From contig BCKK01000006.1 in the NCBI GenBank assembly GCA_001600615.1, forward strand, positions 372,001 to 436,000: a stretch of DNA of 64,000 nucleotides. The letters run 5' to 3'. A program made the position numbers and the translations under genes. Positions 46,209 to 57,245 of this stretch are shown here, piece by piece (within the stretch, counting starts at the first letter, position 1; each line of letters opens with the position of its first letter). The notes below the pieces were generated by a model, which saw nothing but the letters and a program-made list of their open reading frames with translations, had not been told where the DNA came from and made no database searches. Source of the stretch: Dioszegia crocea. Its lineage: Eukaryota; Basidiomycota; Tremellomycetes; Tremellales; Bulleribasidiaceae.

Positions 46209-46400
46209 GGTGAGCGGTGAGCGATGGTCTGTAGTGAGAAGAAAGGAGCTCGAAGGTGGGTCTACATAGAGTCAAGGCTTGAGTCAAGGTGCCGACCCCG
46301 AATTCTGAAACCTCGGATCCGAAACGCCCATACCTTGGGTGAGGTGCGCTTACCATACCTCATCGATTCATCCGTACATCATCCTCATCACAGCTTCACA

Positions 46401-47769
46401 ATGTCCACCTCAGATAGCCCGGCGGTGACTGGCATCACCAAGTTGAATCCCGAGGTCTGGGCAATGGTCCTCTTCTTTCTCACCCCCGGGAGACCCGCTC
46501 CTCTATCCGGTATAACCAAAGAAGAACAAGTGGAAGTCGAAGCGGTGCCTGTCGACCAGCTCCCAAATGCTGGCGATCCCGGTGTGACGGCGAGGAAAGA
46601 TATCAGAGCCACAGCGCTGACGGTATTGATGCGAACAAGCATTGTGAGTTGCGCCATAGTCCTTGCTAAGTGTAGACATTTAACCAGCTTGCAGCTCCCC
46701 ATCTTTACCGAAACGTCATCACCGACCGCCTACCTGGCCTTGTTGTCAACCTTGACACCGCTGCTGCGCATCCCCACATCGAGAGCAAGCGCGAGCTGCT
46801 CGCGAAAACTCGCTCCATCCAGCTCGAGTACGGCGCGAAGGGCGACGCCCCAAGCTATTTGGACATACTCAACGATCCACGTCAATTCTCGTCACTGGGT
46901 CGTTGACGAGGATGGAAACCGCCGTGGTCCAGGCGTCTATCGAGATGGATCTCGTGCAAATGACTCTAAGATCCATCGTAGAGCTCAAATCCTTCCCAAA
47001 CCTCCGTGCTGTCTCGGTTGGCAGCATCTTTGGGTCCCAGGATGCTGTCTGGGGCAGGGTGTATCGCCAGGAGAAAGTCCTGCGTGACTTCGATTGGGAT
47101 TGGGAGGTAGACACGTACGACGTTCTCGAACATTCCAACAGCACTTTCCAGTCCCTACTCAAACGCTCGCCCCTTACCCATTTCTGCCAGCGCGGCAGCC
47201 GCGGTCCACTATCCCTCCCCAAATTCATCACTTGGTTCGGTGGGAGCTTTGCCGAACGTCCATACAACATCCCCCTCTTTACCATCCATTTCGACACATC
47301 CACCGAATACATCCCTATCTCTTTGCGAGACCGCACAAACTGGGTTCTCGAGACGCACGCGCGCCGCAAGCCTATGCCCGATCTCTTCTCGTTCGTCGCT
47401 AGAGGTATGGACCAATCTCTAGAAGAGCGGACCGAGGTTGAGGTTCACTCCTCCAAACGTCACGTACACCTCAATCTCGAGGTGTTTTGCAGCTCGGACC
47501 ACGTCACAGGGGGTCCTTCCGACCCGGAGCCAATGTTGTCTCTGAACCCGGATGGTGAACGGGACTTCTGCTCCGGAATGCAAAGTAGGATGCGGGACGT
47601 CTGGCGCGAGGACAGCAAGAACCATGTGCTGTCCTGGAAGGCTTCGGTGGATAGTCCACCTTGCGTTGCATGCGGATGGGCGTTTCAACATCCGGAAGAT
47701 CCGGTCAAGGCGAATCACGGCGCAGTGGATGCGATCATTAGGGACATACATGACGGGCGCGCGTGGTGA
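46401..47769 (+). CDS. F-box-like/LRR-type protein with unresolved internal join
   Basis: It starts MSTSDSPAVTGITKLNPEVW. The N-terminal LNPEVWAMVLFFLT resembles an F-box helix. After a 44-nt intron comes LAAPHLYRNVITDRLPGLVV, typical of Tremellomycetes F-box-like proteins. The downstream part (VELKSFPNLRAVSVGSIFGS; FITWFGGSFAERPYNI) continues to RDIHDGRAW. Between the parts the frame changes at about 46815-46905. Either an 83-nt intron (gtacgg...gttgacgag) removes LEYGAKGDAPSYLD, or there is a frameshift after DPRQFSSLG. Total is about 380-400 residues. No function beyond a possible SCF substrate adaptor can be proposed. Confidence 0.55.
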
Positions 47770-47813
47770 TTAGAGGCAAGAAATGACATCTGTTGTGATC
47801 TCGCTACTTTGGT

Positions 47814-49608
47814 CTACAACTCGTCGTGCTCGGGCGCATCCTCATCGTCCTCCTCGATGGCGTGCGCGTCCTCTTCAGACTCCTCCGAGATGTCTCGCTT
47901 GACGGCGCCGTCGGAGGTCTTGTTGGACTCGATGAATTCAATCAAGCTTTCGAGCGATCGGTCACCGTTGTAGTCTACGAATTCGGACGATCCGGCCGGG
48001 CGGAATTTGAGAGTGGGGAAGCCTTGGACTCGGAAAGGAGCCTGGGGAGGGATGTCGTTTTCAGTCGCGTCCATTTGGGCACTGAGTCAGCTTGATCGAA
48101 GGGAAACTTACATGATGACAGAGTCGGCAGCGGCGTATTTCTCACCAAGTGACTCCCAGATGGGGGCAAGACGTTCTGAAATTAGCCTAGTTTGGTTGGA
48201 ACTTACGGCAATGGCCACACCAGGGTGCGTAGAATCTGTCGTCAGCGGCGCCGTGAATAAGACTTACTCAGCGAAGATATCCTTGGACTCGTCGTCAAAG
48301 AGCTCGTTCCAGCCATCGGCGGTGAGCTTGAAGACTGGCCCCTGCTCAGTGGGAACTTCCTGGCTTTTGATGCTGGGTTTGATATCGCCAGCGACGTATT
48401 TGCGTACAAACTCCTCGACGTTCTTCTTCTCGGCCACACCAGTGAGGGGATACTTGGTCTGCGCTGCCAAGTCTTGGATGACAAACGCGGGCCAGGCGTC
48501 TCCGGGGAGGTTGAGCGATTTACCGTGGTCGACGAATTTGATAGCGTCAATGTAGACAAAGTTGACCTTGCCCTTGAGCTCGCGAGCGAGGGGGGTGAGG
48601 TCATCGACGAATTGCTGGAGGGCGTCAATGTTGGCCGGGTCGACAAAGAGGTAGGCGATGGGGAGGCCCTGTTCGGCGTAGGAGGCAAAGTTCTCGGGCG
48701 AGATCTCGTCCATGAGAGGGACAGAGTTGAGCTTTACGAACGCGGCCAGGGAGTCGGCAGTGAGGGAGGCGACGTCCGAGGCGGGGAGGACGGAGTGTCC
48801 CTCGTCGAATTGCTTGTAGAGGACGATCGCGGGGAGGGAGGGGGATTCGGGGATGGATGGGTGGGAACCGGAAGCCATCTGTCCAAAGAGGTAGGTGTCA
48901 CGAGCAGAGTTGGCGTAGTCGAGGTAGGCTTGGGGGACGGGGTGGGATGCGTCTCCGTAAGCTACGAGAACGCTAAAGTAAGCTTTGTCAAATGAAAACT
49001 TACACTTTGTCGTCCTTAATGAACTGGTCGTGCGAGTCGAGAGTTACGTCTGTGATGGCGGGCAGGCTTTGCCTGGGGTTAGCGGGGTCGTCTGCTGACT
49101 CACTTGATCATGTACGACACAATCCCGTCCGCTTTTCGGGGCCCAGAGTAGTCGGTCGGGACACCATTCCGGAACACCTTGAGGGTGGGGTAGCCGTTGA
49201 CGCCAAAGTCAGAGCACAGCTCTTGTTCCTCGGTACAGTCGACCTTGGCGAGTTTGATGTTCTTTTTGGATTTGAGCTCAGTCGCGGCTTCCTCGTAGTG
49301 GGGCGCAAGACTGGATGTCAGCGACAAAGGTAGGGCGATGGCTCCTGATGGAGTCCAAGCAAGTCAATCGGTAGGATGACCACGCGGGCATTCGTGAACA
49401 ACACTAACCTCTTGCAGTGACCACACCCTGTTGGTCAGCGCCAGTCACGTATGGCAGCGGCAGACTTACAAGGGGCAAAGAACTCGACAAGCGCGAGGTC
49501 CTCGCTCATGACCTCCCCGTTGAAGGAGGATTTGGTCAAGTCGAGCACATCGGATGCGAGGACAGAGACAAGAGCCGCTAGGGCGGGGATAGATGATGAT
49601 AATCTCAT
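47814..49608 (-). CDS. PDI1: Protein disulfide isomerase (ER, HDEL)
   Basis: An ER oxidoreductase that forms and rearranges disulfides. The signal peptide MRLSSSIPALAALVSVLAS is followed by domain a ([20 protein letters not shown]), domains b and b' (QSLPAITDVTLDSHDQFIK; PIAYLFVDPANIDALQQF) and domain a' ([20 protein letters not shown]). An acidic tail ends EHDEL, an HDEL retrieval signal. Both active sites are intact. The first CGHC lies on a 19-nt micro-exon (49409-49427) between a 42-nt intron and a longer one. Length is about 500 residues, typical. The stop is only 44 bp from the convergent F-box-like gene. Confidence 0.95.
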
Positions 49609-49789
49609 GTTGGGTAGTGGATGAGATGAAAAGTAGAGATTGAGATTAGAAAGCAGGGAACGTGTACGTGGAGGTCAGATTTGATCCCGCCAAGGAACGC
49701 AAGGCACGACACGTCGACGCGACCAAGACGCGACTCAGGGTGCATCAGACTGTACCTGTGGCCAGAAGTAACCTTGTGCATACTGGAGG

Positions 49790-51218
49790 TCACATTTTGC
49801 TACCCCCGAACGCCTTCTCCTTCTCCCTATCCTCAGCGATCGATTCGTCAATCTCCTTGATGCCTGTGTTCTTCGCGGGGAGGCCTCTGCGTAGGTAGCG
49901 TTCCATACCGGGCGCAAGCCCCACTGGGATCGCGTCTTCTGGTGGGTGGGGTTGGTGGTCACCTTCGTCCTGTCGTCAGCAAAGAATAGACCTCACTCAC
50001 ATGTATGACTTCTCCATTGATGATTACACAATCTCTCATCTGGAGTTAGTTCAGTTTTATGTTTGACCTACACTCCAATCTCTCTCGACGCCGTTGGTCA
50101 GGTAGTCGGCTCGACCCAACCACACAGGCTCCCACTCGCCAACACCACAGGGCGGTAGGTCTTGTCGGCTTAGTTCGAGCAGACCAGACGCAGCTCCGAG
50201 ACTCGCTGTGGATCTGTTCTCGACCAGCATTGGTCGTTCAGGGGTGGTTTTGCGCTTATACAAGGAGCAAGAGGTGCAGCCTGCCGAGATGTCGAGGTAT
50301 TTGTCGCCAGTAAGCTATTGTCAGTGCCGCAGTGTGAGGACTTACCGCTCGTCCGAGAGCAATAACACTTGCAGCGTGTCCGAAGACAACCACAGATTTG
50401 TGACCCATTTCTTCCACCCGTGCCGTCCATGCCTCCACAAATGTATCGGCCCTGTCTTGTAGATCACGGATGAGTTCTCCGCGGCGGGAGGGGAAGTAGG
50501 TTGAGTCGTAGGCAGTGTCGAGCTGATCTGGGAATAAAGCCGACAGAGTTGTGGGTGATGCCGGTCGGGGATGTAATCCAGTCGAAGGTAGGGCGGGGGA
50601 GTACCTGGTGTATCAGCAAAGGTCAAGCTTAGATTTGGACAGAGCGGGATGTCGTCTTGAACCGCCAGACGTCCCACGCAAGGATGGAGTAACCTATGGT
50701 CTTGCTTTCGCGATGAAATTCGGACGGCTGGAGATTCGTACACTAGTAGAATGTGTCTCCGACAAATCTTTACACGCCATCCACAACTCACCATTCCATC
50801 ACCCCATGTTCTAGGGCGACGCCAGCCGCTTGCGCTCCACCCTTTCCCTGCGACTGCTGCAGCGCGATACTAGTTGGAACCGCGGTTTGTATACACCGAT
50901 AGAAGGGGCTGGAGAAGACTCGCTCGGGTATGGGATATGGCGCTACGGCCTCGGGAGTGGAGAGGAAAGTCGCGAGTTGCGCTGCTTGATCGAGACCATA
51001 CGCGGCAAGCTGTGCTATCAGTAGTGTTTCCTACAGCATCGAAGGTGGGCGTACAGGGGGATCCCGCGGCATCTTAGTTGGGCCTGTTTTGATGTTGGGA
51101 TCAACCCAATTGGAGCTGTAGATTTAGCTGAGTTCAAGCGGACGTTGCGGATACCATCGAGGGTAGGAAGCTACACTCACCGAAATCCATGACGACAGAT
51201 GTAAATGAACTCGAGCAT
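49790..51218 (-). CDS. Histidine phosphatase superfamily protein (PGM/Tfc7-like)
   Basis: A phosphohistidine-type phosphatase. The start MLEFIYICRHGFRSNWVDP carries the catalytic RHG motif. Then come TGPTKMPRDPP, YGLDQAAQLATFLS, VFSSPFYRCIQTAVPTSIAL, EHGVMEWYSPALPSTGLHPR and SVVVFGHAASVIALGRAV (second catalytic His). The C-terminal part (CGVGEWEPVWLGRADYL; VIINGEVIHVEGDHQ) ends KAFGGSKM. This type occurs in fungi both as phosphoglycerate-mutase-like proteins and as the TFIIIC subunit tau55/Tfc7; I cannot decide between them. One intron (50605-50791) is 187 nt and contains repeat copy B; the others are 30-80 nt. Confidence 0.82.
50665..50748 (-). repeat. Dispersed repeat, copy B, inside an intron
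   Basis: Starts ccagacgtcccacgcaagga and ends ctggagattcgtacactagt. It matches copy A at 2465-2555. It lies wholly within the 187-nt intron of the histidine phosphatase gene, the longest intron of that gene. Confidence 0.65.
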
Positions 51219-51590
51219 TGCGGTTGGGGGTGAGAAGTGCCGGTTTTGAATCAAATGTGTTGAGCGAATCAGACTCCCTTTCCCGGTCTTGGCGAAGAGG
51301 TTCGGATGATCTGACTATCGAGCGCCTGCTGTCAGAAGTTCTCTTCCTTTGAGATCTCGCACTTGAATGAAAGCTTGATGATGTACAAAAGAGAAGATCC
51401 TCGAGGAGACGAGGATAGAATCGTTCCGGGTACCTCGGGACTACTCGGCCCGAGTGAGACAAGTCGACAAGGAAGTCTGACAGCTAGGTAGCGTTGTCTT
51501 CAGGACATTCACTCTCAAGCATATCCTGTACTGCTCTATTGTACATCTCCCTATACTCTACTGTACACTACCTTCCTATAGTAGTATATA

Positions 51591-51640
51591 CTCTGTGTAG
51601 GGGGGTCCTCGATTTTGGTCTACAGTCACGTGTATCTTTG
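51591..51640 (+). repeat. Direct repeat, copy 1 of 3
   Basis: ctctgtgtaggggggtcctc gattttggtctacagtcacg tgtatctttg. The preceding 35 bp (ctctactgtacac...tagtatata) also resemble the sequence before copy 2. Confidence 0.75.
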
Positions 51641-51941
51641 CTTGCACCTTGGTGTAGCCAAACTTACATGCTGACTGTATTGACCTACTCTGTCAGTATG
51701 AGCTCTCACCCTTGCCTAGATGCCTCAATGTACACTCGAGATTGGCCACTTACTACACCTGTACCTGCACCCGAAGTCTACAGTGAGACTGATCCGCTTT
51801 GACTATACTGTACACCTCATTCGTAGCTCGTACAATAGGATCCATGCACTTGACATAATACTCCTACACTACACTCTACTGTACGCCCACTGTCTGCTGT
51901 CCACCTAGACTCTACTGTACACCGTCCTTATATATTACTAT

Positions 51942-51992
51942 AGTCTGTGTAGGGGGTCATCGATTTTAGCATACAGTCACGTGCATCTTTGC
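51942..51992 (+). repeat. Direct repeat, copy 2 of 3
   Basis: agtctgtgtagggggtcatc gattttagcatacagtcacg tgcatctttgc. It is nearest to copy 1; the preceding block is again ctctactgtacac...atatatta. Confidence 0.75.
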
Positions 51993-52122
51993 TACTTGTC
52001 TGGTAGTCTACGAGAATCACAATGCATCTTGGTGTACACTGAATCCGGGCCATACATCGCGGACTCCAGGAGCTGGCAGAGGCATAGAGCGAGACATGTG
52101 CTGTATACTCATATATACACAG

Positions 52123-52175
52123 CTCTGTGTAAGGGGTCCTCGATTTTAGCATACAGTCACAGTGGTGCATCTGGC
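52123..52175 (+). repeat. Direct repeat, copy 3 of 3
   Basis: ctctgtgtaaggggtcctcg attttagcatacagtcacag tggtgcatct. It is closest to copy 2 in the centre (gattttagcatacagtcac) and diverges at its end. Confidence 0.75.
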
Positions 52176-52213
52176 CCTTACGATTGTCTAGACATCCGAC
52201 GTTACCGCCATAC

Positions 52214-53898
52214 CTATTTAGCCTGCCTTTTGGTAGAAGTGATGGGATAGGGCGGCGCCTTGTCGTCAGCGGCAAGGACGAGATCGTAGCCGTGCGCCTT
52301 TAACCTCGCCACCGCCGCCTCCTCCTGAGACCGACACCTGGGCCGACTGAGCACTTCCAGCACCTTGGCCATCTCCCCTAATCTCATCCGTCCCCTTGTC
52401 CCTGCTTTCAACGCCACGAGCTGCTCTTCGCTCAACCCTCTCCCTCCCTTGTCGCCGCCAACCACAGAGTCCAGTTCGTTGAACCAAAGCTCATTTCCCG
52501 CCGCTTTCGCCTCCTTCTTGGTCTTCTTTGTCCAATCTACGCCCCCCTGCACAGGCTTCCACCCCTCGTCATCGAAAAGATCCCTCACATCCGTCCCTGT
52601 CTTTCCGTACTTCGTTGTCCTCGCCAGAACAGTGTCGACTGCAGTTTCCGAGATGATCTTGCCCATCTTGCCCGGACGTTCGGAAGACCGCAATAGGAGC
52701 GCCGCCGTGAGCGCCCCATACCTGACCCAGGGGTCTCTGTAGACTCCCCTCATCTTCTCATTCCACTCCGCACTTTTGTCGTCGGTGAGGATAGGGACGC
52801 GAGTGTCGTTCAGGTCTTTTCGCCATTGCTGAGCGAGTTGCCCGCGCACGCGATACTTTGCCGTTCGCTCCGCAACCTTGGCCCGGTCTGTCGCCCACAT
52901 TTGGAGGTTGCGCTCGGCTTGGTCTTCGCTTGTTTCACCTCGAAATGACTCGAGCATGCCTCGTCGGACGATGGGGTCGGGGTATAGCGCCTGGAGCATC
53001 TGATCGGCACGGACGAGGTCCATGCCGATTTTGTTAGACGCGGATTGTTGAGCGGGTGCGGGTGGTTGCTGGGAAGGGGGTAGGCTCGCAACGGTTTTCC
53101 TCGCCTCCTTGGCGAATCTCTTTCGGCGCCCCTCCTCATAGTCTGGCTCGCTCAGCCACTTTTTGAACCTCCACTTTGCGTCCTTCTTCTCTGCCTTGAC
53201 AAGGGCATCCATCATTCCCCACCTCGTCCAGGGGTCGGGGAATTTGGCACGGAGTTGCTCTTCGGCATTGGGGAAGCGCGGGTCGATGGGGAAGTCTGGG
53301 GGGTGGGAATTGGCGATTGGTTCGACCCACTCAGACCCGCCTAGGGGTAGGTTGCTGGGGACGGCGCCATCGCCATGGCGTAGAGCGGTAGATAACTACG
53401 TCAGCCAGGTCTTAGATACACCTACAAATGTCCCATCCTCCTTGCGCCCCATCCAGATGAATGTCAAAGCGAGCGATTTGAAACAGACCAGCAGGGTGAA
53501 GACGCCGTGGTCAGCCACGACGTAGAAGACCGCTTCGGCGAGAGTGGCAAAGAAGAAGATTGGCCAGTAGTCGTCGAGATGGGCTTTATGTGCGGCGTAG
53601 GAATCTGCATTGTCTGCTGTCAGGGGGATCAACCAACACTTACAGTAGTATTGGAATGGAATGACGCCATCTAGGTATAGCCCTAGCACGATGGACAGCT
53701 CTTTGCTTGATATCCGCACGATCAAGTACCACAAGATCACGATGAAGGAGACAAGGGAGGCGTCAAAGATGCCCAACGTGTTGGAGATGCTAATGACGAG
53801 CTTGCCAAGCCAACCGCCCGATACCGACAGCTGAGATCAGTGTCAGCTAGAGGAGTACCCACGTATCGCAGCCTAAGGTTTGTCGAGACTCTTTCCAT
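52214..53898 (-). CDS. Membrane protein with possible TB2/DP1/HVA22 (Yop1-like) domain
   Basis: It starts MERVSTNLRLRY; an intron of about 35 nt leads to a hydrophobic hairpin (SLVSFIVILWYLIVRISSKE), then GLYLDGVIPFQY and SYAAHKAHLDDYWPIFFFAT, and a second pair of hydrophobic stretches (FYVVADHGVFTLLVCFKSLA). The order short hairpin, Ser-Tyr-x-Ala-x-K, Tyr-Trp, hairpin recalls TB2/DP1/HVA22 proteins that curve ER tubules. About 350 soluble C-terminal residues follow with repeated helical units (FPDPWTRWGMMDAL; YPDPIVRRGMLESF; YRDPWVRYGALTAA), which look like three internal repeats around a DPxxR-G core. The C-terminus is TSTKRQAK. The family assignment is tentative; the gene model is firm. 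Confidence 0.6.
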
Positions 53899-53996
53899 GT
53901 ATAATGTGTAAGATTAAGAATATTCAAAGTAAGTGTTGTCCTTTGTACATCAAAGGATGCCAATACACAAAACCCGCATGCATCCCAAGTCTACGC

Positions 53997-54792
53997 CTAG
54001 TGACCGAAGCTGGTAAGAGCCTCGTTTTTGGGGACCGATGAGTCGGCCTTCGCACGGAGCTTGAGCGCGGCGGTCTGTAATCAGCACCATAAATTCCCTT
54101 AAGTCATCCACTCACCTTCCTCTCGAAGTAGGCCTTGCCCTTTGCCTTCCGCTTCTCCTCCAGACGGTCCACAACATCCTTGTGCGCCCATCCAACCTCG
54201 TGGCTCACTCGCTTGAGCGTGCAGTATTTCCGTCCGGGCTTCAATCGCAACACCCTCAACGCCTGGGGAACAACCACCTTCTTGACCTTGTCCTGCGCGG
54301 GGGGGACACCTTCGTAAAGTTCGAGACGCTTGAGGGCAGCGGTACCACGGGCCGACTTGTGGGGAACCATTCCACGGATGGCCTTGTAGAGGATCCTGGA
54401 AGGGGCACGGTGATGGAAGGGACCAGCTCGGGTGGGGTTGACAATGTGGCGTTCTGCAAATTAGGACTTTCTTCACCAGGACTCACTGTGCAGGTAGTCG
54501 TAGTACTTGAGCTTGTTCCTGAAGAACGAGCCCGAGATGTTGATCTCCTCACATCGGACAACGGTGACCTTCTGGCCCATGAGGATCTGGTTATTAGCAC
54601 TGGGCCTTGCAGCTTTCCCGCCTGTCCTGGCGTCCCCTGTATCCGTCCGCCAGCTCCGTCCGCCTCTCCATTCGCCCAAGTCCATCCATCCCTTATATTC
54701 CCACTCACCTGCTTCGACACGATCGAGGCAAGACGACCGAGGAGGTGCGCCTTACCGTCAATGACGACGGGTGCTGTCGAAAAGTTAGACAT
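53997..54792 (-). CDS. RPL16: 60S ribosomal protein uL13 (L13a/L16)
   Basis: A large-subunit ribosomal protein. The start [20 protein letters not shown] is followed by LASIVSKQ and a 122-nt intron, then [75 protein letters not shown] and [21 protein letters not shown] last short exon encodes [13 protein letters not shown]...SFGH. All blocks match eukaryotic uL13. Length is about 200 residues. As in eL32, the first intron is longer than the genome norm. Confidence 0.95.
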
Positions 54793-55195
54793 CTGTTGGT
54801 GGAATGTGAAGTTGTGCAATTCGGGTTGTATGAGAGTAGCGAAAGGCGAGATTGGAGAAGCCTAGATCAGCTGTCGCCCTGTGTAGTGTATGAATGTATA
54901 GCTACGCACCGTTTATCCAAGCCGTATACTTGAAGCTCACAATGCGCAAAATCGTACAGTGATAGACACAGTGGTGCCTGGCCGCCGGCGATATGGAGGA
55001 CAGACAGGCCAAATCTGAGCGTGGCGGTTTTTAACTTATCGCCGATAGTTGCGGGGGATAAAAATTTAACACCGACACCGGCCAGCTCCGTCAGTGTGGG
55101 GCCCAATCTCGGCTGCTGTGCGGGCGGGGTCGGGTCCGGGCCTGTCATAGCCGCGCGATCTTGTGCATCTGTCCATACCTCATACACAAACAAGG
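54793..55195. other. Divergent intergenic region (uL13 / Zn2Cys6)
   Basis: 403 bp holding the promoters of both divergent genes. No repeat or RNA was recognised. Confidence 0.4.
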
Positions 55196-57245
55196 ATGAG
55201 CTTCAGCCAGTCGCCAATCTTCGGCGTTCCGACATTACACGTTGAGCCTAATTCAGCGGGGCCGTCAGCGGGGCCGTCGAAGAAGCGCAAATCGCAAAAG
55301 GCCTCTGTGGAAGACGAAGGGGCCAAGAAGGACAAGGCGGATGTACAGAAACGATCTCAATCCTGCGATGTATGCAGGGCGAGAAAGGTCAAATGTGTCA
55401 AGGAAACAGGCGCAGATGCTTGCGAGGGGTGCGCAGGGCTGGGTCAGACGTGCAAATACACACACGAGAGGAGGAAACCAGGACCAGCTAATAGGTGAGT
55501 TTGCAAAGACCTTGCTGATTTAGCTTTGCGCGGAAGACCTCTCGACCTGTTGTCCCTGAACCACAGCAGATGCCGCCCCCCTGGTCATTTGACAGCTCGT
55601 CCAACCCCGTGGTAGACTTTCCCGACTTCAGCTACTTGCCAATCTCACCGCAGAGCTTGCTTCATCCCCCACTTGGGGAGGACTCGGCGTCTGAAGATTC
55701 TCCGGCTGGGCGATGGTCCTGGATACCGGGTGTGGGTGATCTATGGGACGACAAATGGTTGGAGGGGGCGAAAGCGCCCACGCCGCAGCCTGTACTGCCT
55801 ATGACTCGATCACAACTGGAGCAGGCAACCAAGGTGGCTAGGTTGGAGGATGTTGCGCCGTTCAGCACCATTACGAGGATTCTGCAAGGATACTATGCAC
55901 ATCTATAGTAAGTTACGCTGGGATAAAGCTCATCAGTGCGCTCATGCCGGTTGTGCACTGGCCTTCATTCTCCCAGCAGCTCATGGCGCGAGAGGACGAG
56001 CGATCAGAGCAATGGCTCGCGTTTGTGCTTTCGTTAGGTAAGTCCGGCTAGACTCGGCTGACGACAGTGGCATATTCTATCATTCAGCTGCCAAGATCTG
56101 TGTTGGCGTTTTTGCCAGTGAGAGATCTGCGCCGCCTGCATCAGCGATGTCACGCCGAAAGTAGAAAGCTGCAGAATAGGGCTTATGTGGATGTTGAATT
56201 GATCCACATCTCTACTCTATAGTAAGTCCGAAACGTTCGCGCTGACGCCAGCTGCGACCACATCTACCTGGGAACTTTAGGCCGAACCCACCTTGCCAAT
56301 GTTATTCTGGCCGAAGCCATCAGGCTGGCCCAAACCCTCAACCTCCACGACGAGAGGGACCAAATCACAGACGCGATTGAGCGAGAAACTCGGCGGCGGG
56401 TGTTTTGGCTGTTGTGTAAGTTGACACTGACAAAGCTGACATCAGACGGGTCGGATAGAACAATCACCGCTCTCACCTCGGCGCCAATGCACATACAAGA
56501 CTGCGACCTTTGTCTACCCCTACCCTTGGCAATTGATGACGCCTACCTCACCGCTGCCGGCGCTTTTGAACAGCCAAAAGAATCCACACCTCTTCTTGCT
56601 GGATTTCACTTCCAGTGTCGGGTGTTTCGGCTGCTCGGCGCGGTTCAAACTGCGCACCGCAGACTGGCTGTGGATTCAATCCTTCAGCTTCCACATATAC
56701 CCTCTACTCTACGTCCATCATGCCACTTCACAAACGAGCTCGACCGCATTCTTCAGGACCTTCCCGGTGCCCTGCAATTGGTCAATCCTACCGTGGAATC
56801 ACCAGGCTTCGCCATCTGTCGCGCCAATCTCCTCATCAGTCAGGCGATGGTGCGGTTCTCCATCCGGCAATACGCGCGCGCGGTGGGGGAGAATGACGAG
56901 GCGGGGAGCTGGGCGGAAAAGGACGTTTTGCATTTGCTCGAATCGATGAGTAGTGAAAGTCTAGCTGCGAATGGGGAGAGTTTGGTAAGTGCGTTCAGAA
57001 CTAGCGCTAATTGTAGCGTCGCAAAGTCCTATTTGTCGCTTCGAGCTTGTTGGAGAAGTATCCCAGCACGGGAGAAGGGTATACATATGTCGAGGAATTC
57101 TTTGCAGTTGTAAGTCTTGAAGTGGGGATTTGTCAGAGCTGATCTCCAGTACACCCGCATTAGCGAGGAGCAACATGTGGCATTATTGGACATGTCGGCG
57201 GCGCCATCCAGGGAGGGGAGTCCTCCACGCTTGCCCGTCAGCTAG
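55196..57245 (+). CDS. Zn2Cys6 fungal transcription factor
   Basis: The start MSFSQSPIFGVPTLHVEPN leads a Lys-rich nuclear-localisation-like stretch (KKRKSQKAS) and the binuclear zinc cluster: CDVCRARKVKC followed by CEGCAGLGQTC, the full six cysteines. A Pro-rich linker follows. The middle homology (Fungal_trans) domain has SALMPVVHWPSFSQQLMARE, LGTLGRTHLANVILAEAIRL, LNLHDERDQITDAIERETRR and RVFWLLYGSDRTITALTSAP, with the typical E-x-RRRVFW-x-LY turn. The C-terminus ends SREGSPPRLPVS. Introns are about 29-30 nt. Length is about 590 residues. It sits just upstream of the DUF6534-like array; whether it regulates that array is unknown. Confidence 0.88.

Larger units (their letters stand above)
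51219..52213. other. Repeat-rich intergenic region
   Basis: About 1 kb between the histidine phosphatase start and the TB2/DP1-like stop. It holds three copies of a direct repeat and several ctctactgtac-type motifs (about 51557, 51880 and 51910). It is AT-richer than the surroundings and no gene is supported. Confidence 0.6.
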
